A stretch of DNA of 64,000 bases, from positions 1,178,001 through 1,242,000 of the forward strand of contig JAHNUO010000010.1 of NCBI GenBank assembly GCA_019787685.1, in the 5' to 3' direction. Under the pieces are notes generated by a model, which had not been told where the DNA came from, made no database searches, and saw only the letters and a program-made list of their open reading frames with translations. This DNA comes from Chiua virens. Its lineage: Eukaryota > Basidiomycota > Agaricomycetes > Boletales > Boletaceae. Made by a program: the position numbers and the translations under genes. Below are positions 35,383 through 46,799 of this stretch, piece by piece (the stretch's first letter is position 1; every line of letters begins with the position of its first letter).

Positions 35383-37618
35383 ATGTCTACACCAGCTTTC
35401 AACGCGTCTACTCCAGCTTTCAACACATCTTTTAGTGCCTCTTCATCCATTTTTACAGATCGCTTTAGCCCACCACCACCAATGGTAATGACGAGCACAC
35501 GGAATTCAAGTTCTATCAATTTCTTGTCCGAGCCCCATCTCGGCAAAGGTCACATCGGGCCGATGCCGGGCTCACTTCATTTTGAGCAAACGTTGCCCAC
35601 GAACCAAGTACGTATTTCTTCTCGTATCATCTCCATAGCGTCGAGCGTATGCCAAATAGCATCACCAGTATGACCCACAGATCCAGATCCAGTCGCTTCA
35701 GGCTATGATTGCACAGTTGCAAGCCGAGAACCAGACATTGAAGACTGCGAAAGCATGCTATGAGTGAGTTTTTGTTTTTTTTGGCGCATATATGCCACTT
35801 ATGGCACGGATTCACGACCTGAAGGGAGGCATTCAATCGACTTACAAGTGTCCTCCATGTTTCATCTGATCCTACTGCCACGAACCCGGTTCAAATCTCC
35901 GTCTCACACTCTGGCACTGTGACCACCGCTCGCGGGCTACTGCCCCCTCCACCTCCATTACCTCCATTAAACGAACAAGACTATCCTTGCGTTCGGTTCT
36001 GGACTCAAGCCAAGTACAGACGCTGGGAGAAGCTTGAAAAGTCAAATGCAAAGATGCAAGGAGCGCCACGCACTCGGAAAAAGGACTCGGAAGACGACTC
36101 ACTGACAAGTCTTCTTTGGCTCGAGGACGAGCATGGCAATTTACTCAGCAAGGAGACTGTTGCAGCAATGCTCAAGAAGATGCGGAGTATCTGGCATTCC
36201 TTCAAAAGGTATGGCGTGGCGCCGGAGACTTGGGGTGCCGCCACAGACGAGGAAAAGTCGAGGTTCTATACGGAGGTGTCCTTCCACTACCCACAGCTGC
36301 GCTTGTGTGCGAACAACTGGAAAGCTGAAGCCGTCGCAACAGCAAGGTATTCATCGTGGGCACAGACATTCGTGAAGCGTTGTGTCAAACCTGAATGCGA
36401 TTCAATGGAGCCAGAAAGCAAACGCATCAAGATGGAATCCAGCCCGATGGAGGACGTAGAATCGGACGATTTGGGTTCAACCAGTCATGGCATGCGAGAA
36501 ACCTCGACAAGTAACTCTACATTCGAGCTCACCAGTGACCCGGAGTCGATCATGCTGCAGACGACCGAACCGGTTGAATTAGCTATTGCGTCTGAGTCCC
36601 CTCTGTCGCCCACGGAGGAGCTGGACTCGGAGTTGCCCATTGTGACCGTCAAAAACCCACTGTAAGCCTCATTACTATTCCTCTCTGGTTGCACGCTTGA
36701 TTTCAATTTGTCGTATTCAACCTAGGGCAACTCTCCGGAAGGGTAAAGAGAAATCTAGGAGCGCTGCTACAGCACCCAACTCAGTGCAGACGCGACCTGC
36801 CACCCAGACTCGGACCACCACAACCGTGACGCTATCTTCGGCAGCGACCAGCGCAATACCAGCGATACCAGGGATGAAGATGCCAATGACATCCCAACCT
36901 CCCATCACCGTCACGATGTCTTCAGCGGCGACCAGCGTGGAACCAGGAACCACAGCACCACGCCCTCCCACCACCAGCGCAACAGCAGGAATCACCCCAC
37001 CGGGCCCGGCGCAACCTCCCACCATCGTGATGTCCTCAGTGGTGACCAGCGTGGAACCAAGAACCACGGCACCACACCCTCCCACCACCAGCAGGACATC
37101 CATCACACCCGCACCAGCATCCATGCCAGCACCGCATACCACAGGGGACTCAGACACATCGACGACATCCACAGTTCCAGCAGCGCCAGCGCCAGCCACG
37201 CCGAGTCCCATAGTAGCAGTGCCCACGGTGCCTGGCGGAAGCTGGCAACCACACAAGAGGAAGACCGCACGGTACCGTGAATCTTACGTCGTCTTCCTGT
37301 ATTTACTCACTCTGTTTCAGTACACTGTGTGCTTATCGTTGGCTTGCAAAGGTTAACCCAAGTGGTATGGGCCCGGAGTTTGCGGCGTACTGGAAGGCTC
37401 TCCCGGATGTCTGCAAGAAGGTAAGTTATATCCGAAAAATCGGTACTATTTACTGATCGTGTTCTCAGCAATACGAGGATGAATGTAATACTCTTGTAAG
37501 TGTAGTAACATCCGATATTTTACCTACTAATTGTGCATGGTTTTAGATCACGACGAACGGATGGACCGCATATACCATCGAAGTCGTCACGGTACTCGCA
37601 CAAGGGACTTTATACTAG
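35383..37618 (+). CDS. Putative TNPA-like regulatory protein of the transposon
   Basis: Start MSTPAFNASTPAFNTS (short tandem repeat). Next come a leucine-zipper-like stretch IQSLQAMIAQLQAENQTLK, a conserved-looking core (YPCVRFWTQAKYRRWEKLEK; LLWLEDEHGNLLSKETVAAM; FKRYGVAPETWGAATDEEK), a Thr/Pro-rich region with about three copies of a roughly 40-residue repeat (TVTMSSAATSVEPGTTAPRP and relatives, 36.8-37.1 kb), and a C-terminal segment (YRWLAKVNPSGMGPEFAAYW, then KKQYEDECNTL) with faint HMG-box spacing. Six or seven exons, about 560 residues. I know no named domain for it. Its position next to a Tnp2 transposase suggests it binds the element's ends; that is inference. Confidence 0.6.
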
Positions 37619-37639
37619 AAGAGATGGGGGAGGAGAGGG

Positions 37640-37770
37640 GGAGGAGATGTGACAGGATACGAGTAGGTGGAACAGGGAACAGAGTGGGGTGGAAGAGAGT
37701 AGATGCGAGGGGATACGAGTAGGCGAGGTGGAGCAGGAACTGGGTAGATGGGGGTATACGGAATATGAGT
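37640..37770 (+). repeat. G-rich subterminal repeats
   Basis: ggatacgagtagg-type units at about 37660 and 37709, each followed by a GGAA/GGGG-rich tract (gtggaacagggaacagag; gaggtggagcaggaactggg), and a related gtatacggaatatgagtaga. Such arrays are typical subterminal binding sites in CACTA-like elements. Assignment by position and composition only. Confidence 0.45.
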
Positions 37771-38249
37771 AGAGGAGCCTAGATACATATGCTTGTGTCG
37801 GGGTATAATTGACTCGTTTTCAGTATACAGGGATCAAGGAAAGCAATATCTAATGTGGATCTATGGAAATTGTGAGACTATATACGAGTTGATACGACTG
37901 CACTCGGGTGAGATTTTCCTCTTCTTAGATTCTATGGATATCAATGGAGACGATGTGAGTTACACGAGTCGATTGTGGGTCATATGGGTAGGCAAATCAT
38001 CTACCATTCCTGCCATTTTCTATCCATACGAATTCTACTCTATTCGGTACACCTCCATGGCTGTGCCACGACCTCCATCGGACCATTTTTCACTGGGGTT
38101 GATACCTCACGGGCCTCATCCGTAGCATGTTAATCCCAAAATAATCGGACTATGGTACATTGCTAGCGTAGAACATCAGATGGATAGTCACCATAACGAC
38201 CTCGAGACGCTACAGCAAGTTATATCAAAAAAGATCAACTAATAGTCCC
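37771..38249. other. Right flank of the transposon and 3' flank of the protease
   Basis: About 480 bp without a supported gene; likely contains the right end of the element. No clear TAGTG terminus. Confidence 0.35.
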
Positions 38250-39848
38250 TCAAATTGTGGCATTGTTGAAAACGAGCAAGTTGGGTGAACCCTTGCCTGG
38301 ATCTGTGATCAAGCCCTCGGATGACAGTGCCACAATAGCATCCTTGAGTTGAGTAGGGTTTATGGAGATAGGTACCTGCGTAACTGGGGTGAAGAAGTCG
38401 GGTGCAGGAAGGAATTGGGACATCCAATAAGGCAGTGCTGTTCGAGCAAGGGCATAGAATGAGGCGTAAGTCTCCTCGGCCTTCAACGCCTCCGGAACGA
38501 GTTGGAGAGGGACGGAAGGGTTGAACGTCACGGAAGGATAGATGGAGAGGAGGTACGCAATGAGACCAGCAACGTGAGGTGATGCCATCGAAGTGCCCGA
38601 GAGGGTGGCAATCGCAGTTGGGGAACCGGTGTAGGTAGAGAGAATGTTAAGACCAGGAGCGAACACATCAACACATTTGCCGAAATTGGAGAAGTAGGCG
38701 CGCTCGTCACCAAGCGTTGATGCTCCAACAGTGATTGCATTCTTGGAGGCTGCAGGGGAATAGTTGCAAGCATCCTTGTTGTCGTTGCCTAGGTCACAGA
38801 TCCTCAAAATGCTGTACAAAATACTATGAGAGAATCACATACCAGCAGCAACAGCGAAGTGGAGTCCGGCAGTAACAGCTCTGTCAACGACCAAATCCAA
38901 GGATGGTGACTTGCCTCCACCAAGACTCATGTTGGCGACGGAGCCCTTGTGGGAAGTCTTACCGGTAGTAGCGACCTCAGCGCGTGCAGCTGCGGCTTTA
39001 AGCTGAGCTGACTGCGAAGCCCAAGCAACACCGGCAATGACGTCGGACATGGATCCACTGCCGTTAGAGCCGAGAACCTTGACGGCAATAAGGTTTGCCT
39101 TCTTAGCAACACCATACTTGCGAGAACCGATTGTACCAGCGCAATGTGAACCGTGACCGTTGCCATCCGCGTCTTCGTCGTTGGTTGGGATAGTTTTCCC
39201 CCAAAGAGCACGACCCTCGAACTCGTTGTGACGAATGTTGATGCCAGTGTCAATGATGTAGACGTCGACCCCTTCGCCACCATTCTTGTCGTATACGTAA
39301 CTCGAAAAAGTACCAAAGGTCAGCTTGTTCCTGTGGCTGATACGAGCGAGACCCTGTGGGACAAAAAGTGTGAGAATGAGAGTGAACGAAAGTAAGAGGA
39401 GACATACCCAAGGTGCACCCTTCTGCGTGTCTATTGGCTTGATATCATCCGTGGTATGCACAATCTGATCGCGTTCGATAAAATCGACTTCGGGCATTCT
39501 ACGAATTTGCTCTAGGACTCCGTCGGTGAACTCTCCAGCGTAACCTTTGATATGGGTGTCGTAGACGTGGCGGAGACCGGAAGCAACACCGTCACCAAGG
39601 AGAGAATCTGAATGGTGGACGGCTTGCAAGAAGTTGAGGTGGTTCTGCATCAAGGAAGAGGGTATATCGTCCTTTAACACGACGATGTACGAGTTGTTGA
39701 TGGTGCCGTGGACATGCTCAGCCTCGACGAGAGGGGCGACACCGAGGTAAGGGCGGCGCTGTGACGAGAACGAAGAGGTGGATAGAGGAGAGGCGAGCGC
39801 TGAGGGCGCCAACGACGCCGCCAACAAGACAAGGGTGAATTGGAACAT
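38250..39848 (-). CDS. Secreted subtilisin-like serine protease (S8, proteinase K type)
   Basis: About 495 residues, three exons. Signal peptide [20 protein letters not shown]. Inhibitor I9 propeptide from [16 protein letters not shown] to VDFIERDQ. Mature enzyme with the full triad: Asp in VYIIDTGIN, His in [11 protein letters not shown], Ser in [14 protein letters not shown]. Asn of the oxyanion hole in VAAGN, formed across the second intron. The C-terminal extension after the catalytic domain (about 120 residues, [10 protein letters not shown]) resembles those of basidiomycete homologs. ATG 39848 is preferred over the longer frame start at 39959 because it gives a proper signal peptide. 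Intact; extracellular protein breakdown is the likely role. Confidence 0.93.
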
Positions 39849-40407
39849 GGCGGACGGGTAGAAAGAGTCGTGTGCTAGACGCTTAGTACTTAACCGTTTG
39901 GTCCGGCGTAATTGGCCTTGTTTGGTTTTGGTGGCGAGCAGGTCGAGGACATACGCCATTCTGAGTCATTTTGATGCCGGACTGTGTTTCAGCTGAGAAA
40001 GTTGCTGTAGTCACTCCTATTCGTTTATGAAATATTTTATCAGCGGCAAGCCTCGAGGCGTGTTATCGTAGCTCACGCGGCCTTTTACAGCAACGCAAAA
40101 AGGCGTCTGGCCCATGAGAACGCACATCTATCTCGATTTCCAATTGGTTCCTCTGAACACTCTCAGGCTCACGACGGCTGATGTGACTCTATCGATAAGC
40201 TATCCGCAGCAAGAATCCTTATAACATCCAAGCATCACCGTTCGCTTTACAGGCCGAGTTACGCCCGATGCACGTGACATGCACTTGACGAGGACGGTGA
40301 CTTGCTGGCGCTAGCCTGCGCTTGCTGACAGGTCTTTTGCATCGTACCACTTGCAGGTGGGTGGTGGTCCGTCCTCCAACAGCCCCTTCTTCATCGCGCA
40401 ACTAGGA
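39849..40407. other. Divergent intergenic region
   Basis: About 560 bp between the divergent protease and sulfate transporter genes. Presumed promoters; nothing distinct. Confidence 0.45.
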
Positions 40408-43221
40408 ATGGGTCCAAATGACTCTCCATTCAACACGATATCTACTTCAACTTCCATCGCTTCACTGCGCGCATTTGCGCGAGCACAAGAGAGGGGACCT
40501 CTTCTCAACCAAGACGATTTAGAAGCCGGACCAGCTCGGTACGGCACAAGCACGCCTTCCGGCGTGGATGCTGCCTCAAGCGTCGGTGAGTTTCGGTCGG
40601 CCTGCCCTTTGCCTGAAAACCGATTTATTTTCCAGCACTTGAAGGGACCAAGGGAGCGAAAGTGAGCAGCAGCAAATTTGGAAAGAGACTGCGCTACTAC
40701 GTGCCTTCAACCGCATGGATTCCCGATTATTCATTGTCCCTGTAAGTCCCCGTGATCTTCCCTTTGCTGGCCCTATCTCATTTCAGTCCAGTCTCGGTGG
40801 CGATGTGCTCGGTGGGGTGTCACTCGCCGCTATGCTTATCCCACAGTCGGTTAGTTACGGTACCGCCCTTGCCAAAATTGGTCCAACCGCTGGTCTTGTA
40901 AGCATGGATGCATTCACCCGAAAATCGAATCGGTGCTATTATTTGTTGTTCTCCAGTTCGCAGCTTCTATCCCTCCCATGGTATACAGTCTGCTCGGAAC
41001 GTCGAGACAACTCAATGTTGCACCAGAAGCTGCCTTGTCGTTGCTTGTCGGTCAAGCCGTCACCGAGTATCGGCATATGTACCCCGACGCCTCTCCGGAC
41101 AAAATCGGCGTTGGTGTAGCGACTGCGATCGGTGTTCAGGTGCGATTTCTCCTTCCATCCCATCGAAAAGCCATATGAACCAAATGTTAGGCTGGACTAT
41201 TCGCGTTCCTCTTGGGCTTCCTTCGCCTCGGCTTTTTGGATGTCATCCTCAGTCGTGCCCTTCTCCGCGGTTTCGTGAGTGCCGTTGCAGTCGTGATAGC
41301 CGTGTGCGTACAGTTAATTTCCGACACTATGCACACATTGATCCCATGCTTAGTGAGCAATTCGTCCCAATGTTTGGTCTGGTTGCGTTGGAAGACCGAC
41401 TCCGTCCGGAAACCACCCTAGACAAGATCGTCTTCCTCGCTGAATATGTTTGGACACACTCCCATAGATTAACAACTATGATCAGTTTTGGCGCGTTGTT
41501 AGTCCTGATCTTCCTTCGATTCTTCAAGGAGTTCTTCAAGAAAACTTGGTGGATCTATCGGCTTCCCGAGGTGCTTCTGGTTGTTGTAGTGTCCACCTGT
41601 AAGTCGTATCGATGCCTTAAGTACCTCGTCATGACATACATTTAGGGATATCCAACGAGTTGGATTGGGGTCGACAAGGCGTCGCGATCCTCGGCTCGGT
41701 TCCTATATCGATCGGCAAACATTTCTTCAAGTTTCCTCTGAGCTCAGAGACATATCCATTCCTGCGAGGTACAACATCTACCGCAATGTGAGTTGATTTG
41801 CCCTTGCCGAAGCTGAGAACTAATTGTTCGATTGACAGTCTGATCGCGGTCATTGGGTTTTTAGATAGCATTGCTAGTGCGAAGCAGAATGGGGACCGTT
41901 TCGGCCATTCAATCAGTCCGAATCGCGAGTTAGTTGCGTTGGGTGCAGCCAACCTTGTAGGATCATTTGTTCCGGGCACCCTTCCTGCTTTCGGCTCCAT
42001 CGTAAGGTTCGTGCAATCGACATTCGCTTGAATAACGAAGCCCACTTGCTACCAGATCTCGGATTAATGGTGACATTGGTGCCAGAACGCAGCTGGCTTC
42101 GCTGATCACAGCAGGACTCGTCCTTCTCGCGACGTTCTTCCTCCTTCCGGCACTTTACTTCCTGCCAAAATGCGTTTTGGCTTCCATGTTTGTCTTTCCC
42201 GCGTCACCTATCACATAGTCCAGTCTGATTCTGGTCTCCGTAGCATATGTTTGTTTGCTCTGACCCTCTTTTCTGAGGTTCCACATGACCTGGTGTACTA
42301 TTATAAGTATGTTCTTTTCCATTTGAATGCCATTTGTGACTTACCTGTGTCTTTGACACTAGGATTGGAGCATGGATGGATTTGGCGATGATGTTCATCA
42401 CGTTCACACTTTCTGTTGTCTGGAACGTCGAGATTGGTATCGTCGTCAGTCTGATTATATCGCTTTTACTTGTTGTGCGGCGGGCGTCAAAGACACGCAT
42501 GACGGTGCTAGTGAGTCTTGCCAAAGTTATCGCGGTCTGACCCTACTGACATGCGATATGGCATAGGGCCGTGTTCCAGGTACAGATCAATGGCGACCGG
42601 TGACCGACGTTCCCGACGCCGAGGACGTTCCCGGAACTTTGATCGTGCGCATACGGGAAAGCCTCGATTTCGGTACGCGGAACCATTTTGACTGTAATTT
42701 TTTTTACTTATATTTCATCAGCCAACAGCTCGCTACTAAAGGGTACGTGTTGACATGCGGTTGTATCGCAGTGACATTCAAAATAACTGATAGGACGATT
42801 GCGGAGATTTGAGCTATATGGTGCTCATCACGCGCATCCATCTGAGGAGCCCAACCGACTACCCCCTGCGGTGTTAGTCTTCCATATGGCCGATGTCGAT
42901 ACATGTGATGCATCGTATGTGTGCCAATTTTGCTATTCGCTGTGTCACTGCTAATGGAGAAAACGTCAAGGGCCGTACAAACATTCCATGAGTTGTTGGC
43001 TTCGTACAAGGTGAGGAACTGAATTTCATGTGCGACGTTTGATGAACTGATATCGCTTACTCGAACTGTAGAGCCGAGGTGTTCACCTGTATATCACACA
43101 CCTTCGATCTGGCATTCGAGTGGTGTTTGAGAAGGCGGGTATCGTGAGATTGCTGGGCCCGGATGCCTTCTACGATACGCTGTCGGAGGCTATTGCACAC
43201 ATCGAGACGCGGGGGGATTGA
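40408..43221 (+). CDS. SulP/SLC26 family anion (sulfate) transporter with STAS domain
   Basis: Start MGPNDSPFNTISTST, preferred because the open frame before it lacks ATG. The membrane part shows GGDVLGGVSLAAMLIPQSVS (SulP signature), LLGTSRQLNVAPEAALSLLV, GLFAFLLGFLRLGFLDVILS, RALLRGFVSAVAVVIAVEQF, FGHSISPNRELVALGAANLV and RSRINGDIGARTQLASLI. A C-terminal STAS domain follows (VRIRESLDFANSSLLK; LVFHMADVDTCDASAVQTF; LYITHLRSGIRVVFEKAG). About 14 introns, all giving frame when the donor after VVIAV is taken at GTGCGT. Likely proton-coupled sulfate or related anion uptake at a cell membrane; the exact ion is not determined. It appears intact. Confidence 0.92.
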
Positions 43222-43873
43222 CGGGTTTTGGTGAGGATTGGAACTTAATTTGCATAGATGCTACGATCCATCGGATGACATTTTACGACGCCGGCTGTTG
43301 TAGATAAAGTTATGTCGTTATCACTGACTTTGCCAAGAAGCTTGTTTATTTGTTGGTCCAAACTTCGCACCTGATGCAGATTCTAGAGTAACCCATCTGG
43401 ACAGACTGGGAGGTGCGAGTCTTCATGTGTCCGTGCGTCTCGCTAACACCATGCAGTGAAATGAGTTTGACCATGCTGGCTACTCGGCCTACGACCCTTG
43501 GTTGGCGTTTGGCCCGGGCAATCAAATTCCCCCGATGTAGGGTCGAAATTCGATTTACGTATCGTGCTCCGTACTCTGCATTGATCCTTCCCTCAAATTT
43601 GCTACCTACATCAGGAAAACGGGCTTGTAACGTTACCGTTTGACAGGCTCTTGCGCAGGCTTCCCTCCAATCACGACTCTCAAAATCAAGCCAAGCGAGC
43701 CTTAGCGAGGCCATTACGGGAATATTCCTCGCTTAAGTGCCATTCGAGCACTCGAATAGCGCTTAGAAAACGCTGATGCCTAGCGCGCCCCACTAACCGC
43801 TATTTAAAGGCCTTTCCATTGGCACTCCCTTGTACGTTCTTCATTCCCGTCCCCCCAGGCTTCTGCATCGGAA
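43222..43873. other. Intergenic region
   Basis: About 650 bp. A 122-codon ORF on the minus strand (43346-43714) has no domain and no introns and is probably chance. A TATA-like tatttaaa at about 43801 lies 70 nt before the sedolisin ATG. Confidence 0.45.
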
Positions 43874-46239
43874 ATGCGCTCCCTTCTCCTTCCATTCATT
43901 TGTTTATCTCTCGGGCTTGCTGTCTATTCGGATCCTGTCCTTTCTCGTTCGACTTTGCACGAGCGTCGCTCACACATTCCCTCAGGATGGCACGTATCCC
44001 GCAAGCACCACCTGTCGGCCACCATCCCGCTTCGCTTCGCACTCATTCAGTCCAACCTTGAGAACCTCGAGGAACTCCTCTATGATGTCTCCCATCCCGA
44101 CTCACCCAACTACGGCAAACACTGGTCCGCTGCCAAGGTCGCCTCGACGTTCGCTCCGAGCCGTACGTCCGTCGATGCTGTCCGGGACTGGCTACTTGAG
44201 AGCGGTATCGAGGCACACCGGATCAAGCTTTCCCCGTCAGGCGGATGGCTCGAGTTCAAGGCGACCGTCCAAGAAGCGGAGGAATTATTGCACACGAGCT
44301 ACGATGTGTACGGACACGAGACGGGTACTGAACACATCGGTGAGTCGCCTGCATATGAATTCCCACTTGGAGTTGCATTTGGCCGACTGTCGGTTTGACT
44401 AGCGTGCGAAAGCTATCATCTTCCCGAGCACTTATTACCCCATGTGGACTTTGTCACACCTACCGTACACTTTGATGCCAAGCTGTCCAAGCGCTCTGGT
44501 GGTGACAACCAACCACTGAAAAATGTTGGTCAGCCTAGCAGTGGCAACGGTCCGAAAACTGCCGGAGGCTCGTTGAGCGAGATCTTGGACCAGCTCGAAG
44601 ACTGTGATAAACAGATCACTCCTGTGTGTCTTCGTGCTTTGTATGGCTTCGAGTATGAGCCCATGGTCCCCGGGAACAATAGCTATGGTATTGGTGAGTT
44701 TGGTAATGTAGTTGAAGGAACTCACTTTTAAGTTCCTCGTAGTCGAGTACAGCCCGCAAGCATACCGCCAGGCCGACCTCGATATATTCGCCAAGAAGTT
44801 TTGTTCAGATCTTGACGGGGTCAGCCCTAATATGGTGTCAATTGATGGAGGTTTGTACCCTGATTTCATACGTTAGTTCTAGTACGAGGTTGCTTACACT
44901 TTGCTAGGTTCATTGAACCCGCAGGAATCATTTGCTGTCAATGGGGAGTCTAATCTGGATCTCGAGTATGCCATGAACCTCGTTACCAAGGCACAAAACG
45001 TTACTCTGTATCAAGTCGGTGACCTGGTGGAAGGTTTGCATTCGATCCTGCACTACCCAGTTCGTTTTCTGACCGAGATAACTGTGCTTTTCCAGGTGCA
45101 TCCTTCAACAATTTCCTCGACGCCCTTGATGGTGCCTATTGTACATTTGAGGGTGGCGACGATCCAACTCAGGATGGTGTTTACCCCGATGAGCAATCCG
45201 GTGGATACACTGGTTCCGAAGACTGTGGTACCGTCAAACCTGCCAACGTCATCTCCACCTCCTACGGATACAACGAGGCTGACTTGACACGTGCCTATGC
45301 ATTGCGCCAATGTGCTGAGTATGCTAAACTTGGTCTCATGGGTGTTACTTTCGTGTTCAGTTCTGGCGACAACGGTGTTGCTGGAAATGGGGATAATTGT
45401 CTGAACCCAGATGGTATTATCTCTCTTCCTCATAGTAACCTGTTCTTACTGAGACATTCTGGGCAGGTTCTCAATCGGCCAGTGGCAAGATTTTCAACCC
45501 AACTTTCCCCTCCACTTGCCCCTACGTTACCTCTGTTGGCGCAACCCAAGTCAGTCCCAACAAGACCGTCTACGATCCGGAATCCGCATGCGAACAAGTC
45601 ATTTACTCAAGCGGTGGATTCAGCAACTACTTTGCATTACCTGATTACCAGAAAGATGCTGTCACCTCGTACTTGAAGAATACCCCTCCATCATATCCTA
45701 GTAGTATCTGGAACTCAACCGGGAAGGTGGGCCACGCATGTATCAAGGATGTCCCTATTGTTCACTCACAGTTTACTGTTAGTCCCGCGCATTCCCCGAC
45801 ATCGCTGCCAACGGCGCCAACTATGTAATTGCAGTAAGCAAAGTTGTTTCATCAGGTCATAATCCTGTGTTGTTGACTGGTGCATCGTCAGCTCGACGGC
45901 AACTTCACCCTTGTATACGGCACGTCTGCTTCTACGCCTGTTGTGGGAGCCATGTTCACGATGGTGAATGATGCGCGTATCGCGCTGGGGAAGGGGCCCA
46001 TCGGGTTCATCAACCCTCTTGTGCGTGCTTCCATTTTTTCCCCTCGGTGACCAGCCCAGCTCATGTAACCGCAGATATATGCGGCCAACTTCTCCGACGC
46101 TTTTAACGATATCGTTAACGGCACCAACCCCGGCTGTGGCACGCTTGGCTTCAACACAAGCCATGGCTGGGACCCTGTCACGGGTCTCGGAACGCCCAAC
46201 TTTCCAAAACTTCTTGCCAAGTGGATAGCCATGCCCTGA
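43874..46239 (+). CDS. Sedolisin / tripeptidyl peptidase (S53), secreted
   Basis: About 600 residues over ten or so exons, all splice joints in frame. Signal peptide MRSLLLPFICLSLGLAVYS. Pro-kumamolisin propeptide: LRFALIQSNLENLEELLYDV, PNYGKHWSAAKVASTF. Mature enzyme starts after CLRALYGF. Catalytic residues visible: Glu and Asp in GESNLDLEYA (E-x3-D), oxyanion Asp in VFSSGDNGV, nucleophile Ser in YGTSASTPVVGAM. C-terminal Ca-site region GWDPVTGLGTPNFPKL. S53 enzymes remove tripeptides from protein N-termini at acid pH outside the cell. Neighbour to a secreted subtilisin 4 kb away, which would generate substrates for it. Intact. Confidence 0.94.
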
Positions 46240-46799
46240 AAGTCCGGCGCGATGACGATCCGCCGCATTTTTTGGCCCACCGTCACTGACCCACGTACAT
46301 CATATTTCGCTTTAATGGACCTTGCTGTCTCCTCACGCTCACAAAATGTTAACCGTCCGAGACGCATCTCTCTTCGCTCGACGGCGTCCTTTCCTTATTC
46401 ATTCGGTTAATCCATTAGAACGGACCTTGTGGCATCGTTCCTGCTTGCTATACTGCATAGACATTTGAGACTCGTGAAACTTTGACGTTTGAATCCATGC
46501 CGAGAGAGTCAACGTGAAGTATTCAAAGTTGAGAAAGCTTGACGGTTGAATTCTTGAACCCACGTTACACATCAAGGCAGTCTGTTAGGCGTGTCCGAAG
46601 TTCCCGGCTCATAAAATGAGGTTTGTGGTAAAGACCAATGAATGATTTGTTCAAATAAAACTTCGGAGATACATGGGTTACGGCAAGGTAGGCGAACTGT
46701 AGTAGAACTGTCGGTGTAAGACTTGTCTATTACTATCACTCGCGCTATGATGCGATATGCTCCGAGTCGAACCTGAACTTGGCACCTTCCCTTCGGACC
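46240..46799. other. Intergenic region
   Basis: About 560 bp; an ORF on the minus strand (46572-46955) overlaps the F-box paralog antisense and is a shadow. No feature. Confidence 0.45.

Larger units (their letters stand above)
31373..37770 (+). mobile_element. Class II DNA transposon with Tnp2-type transposase and two more genes
   Basis: Three consecutive genes: transposase (plus, 31373-34653), a small gene on the opposite strand whose stop is only 23 nt from the transposase stop, and a long regulatory-looking gene (plus, 35383-37618) only 106 nt from the start of the small gene. G-rich subterminal repeats follow at 37640-37770. The tight packing contrasts with the loose spacing outside. 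Tnp2 transposases belong to the CACTA/CMC group, whose plant members also carry a second DNA-binding protein (TNPA). Terminal inverted repeats and target-site duplication were not found by eye, so both ends are approximate. Confidence 0.65.

Noticed and set aside
36717..37256. 179-codon minus-strand Gly/Val-rich ORF
   Set aside because: Shadow of the Thr/Pro repeat region of the TNPA-like gene.
41260..41400. Apparent frame break in the sulfate transporter after VVIAV
   Set aside because: Choosing the donor GTGCGT two bases earlier than the obvious one restores VVIAVEQFVPMFGL; the gene is intact.
43346..43714. 122-codon minus-strand ORF
   Set aside because: Intronless, no recognisable domain, lies in a short promoter-bearing intergenic region.
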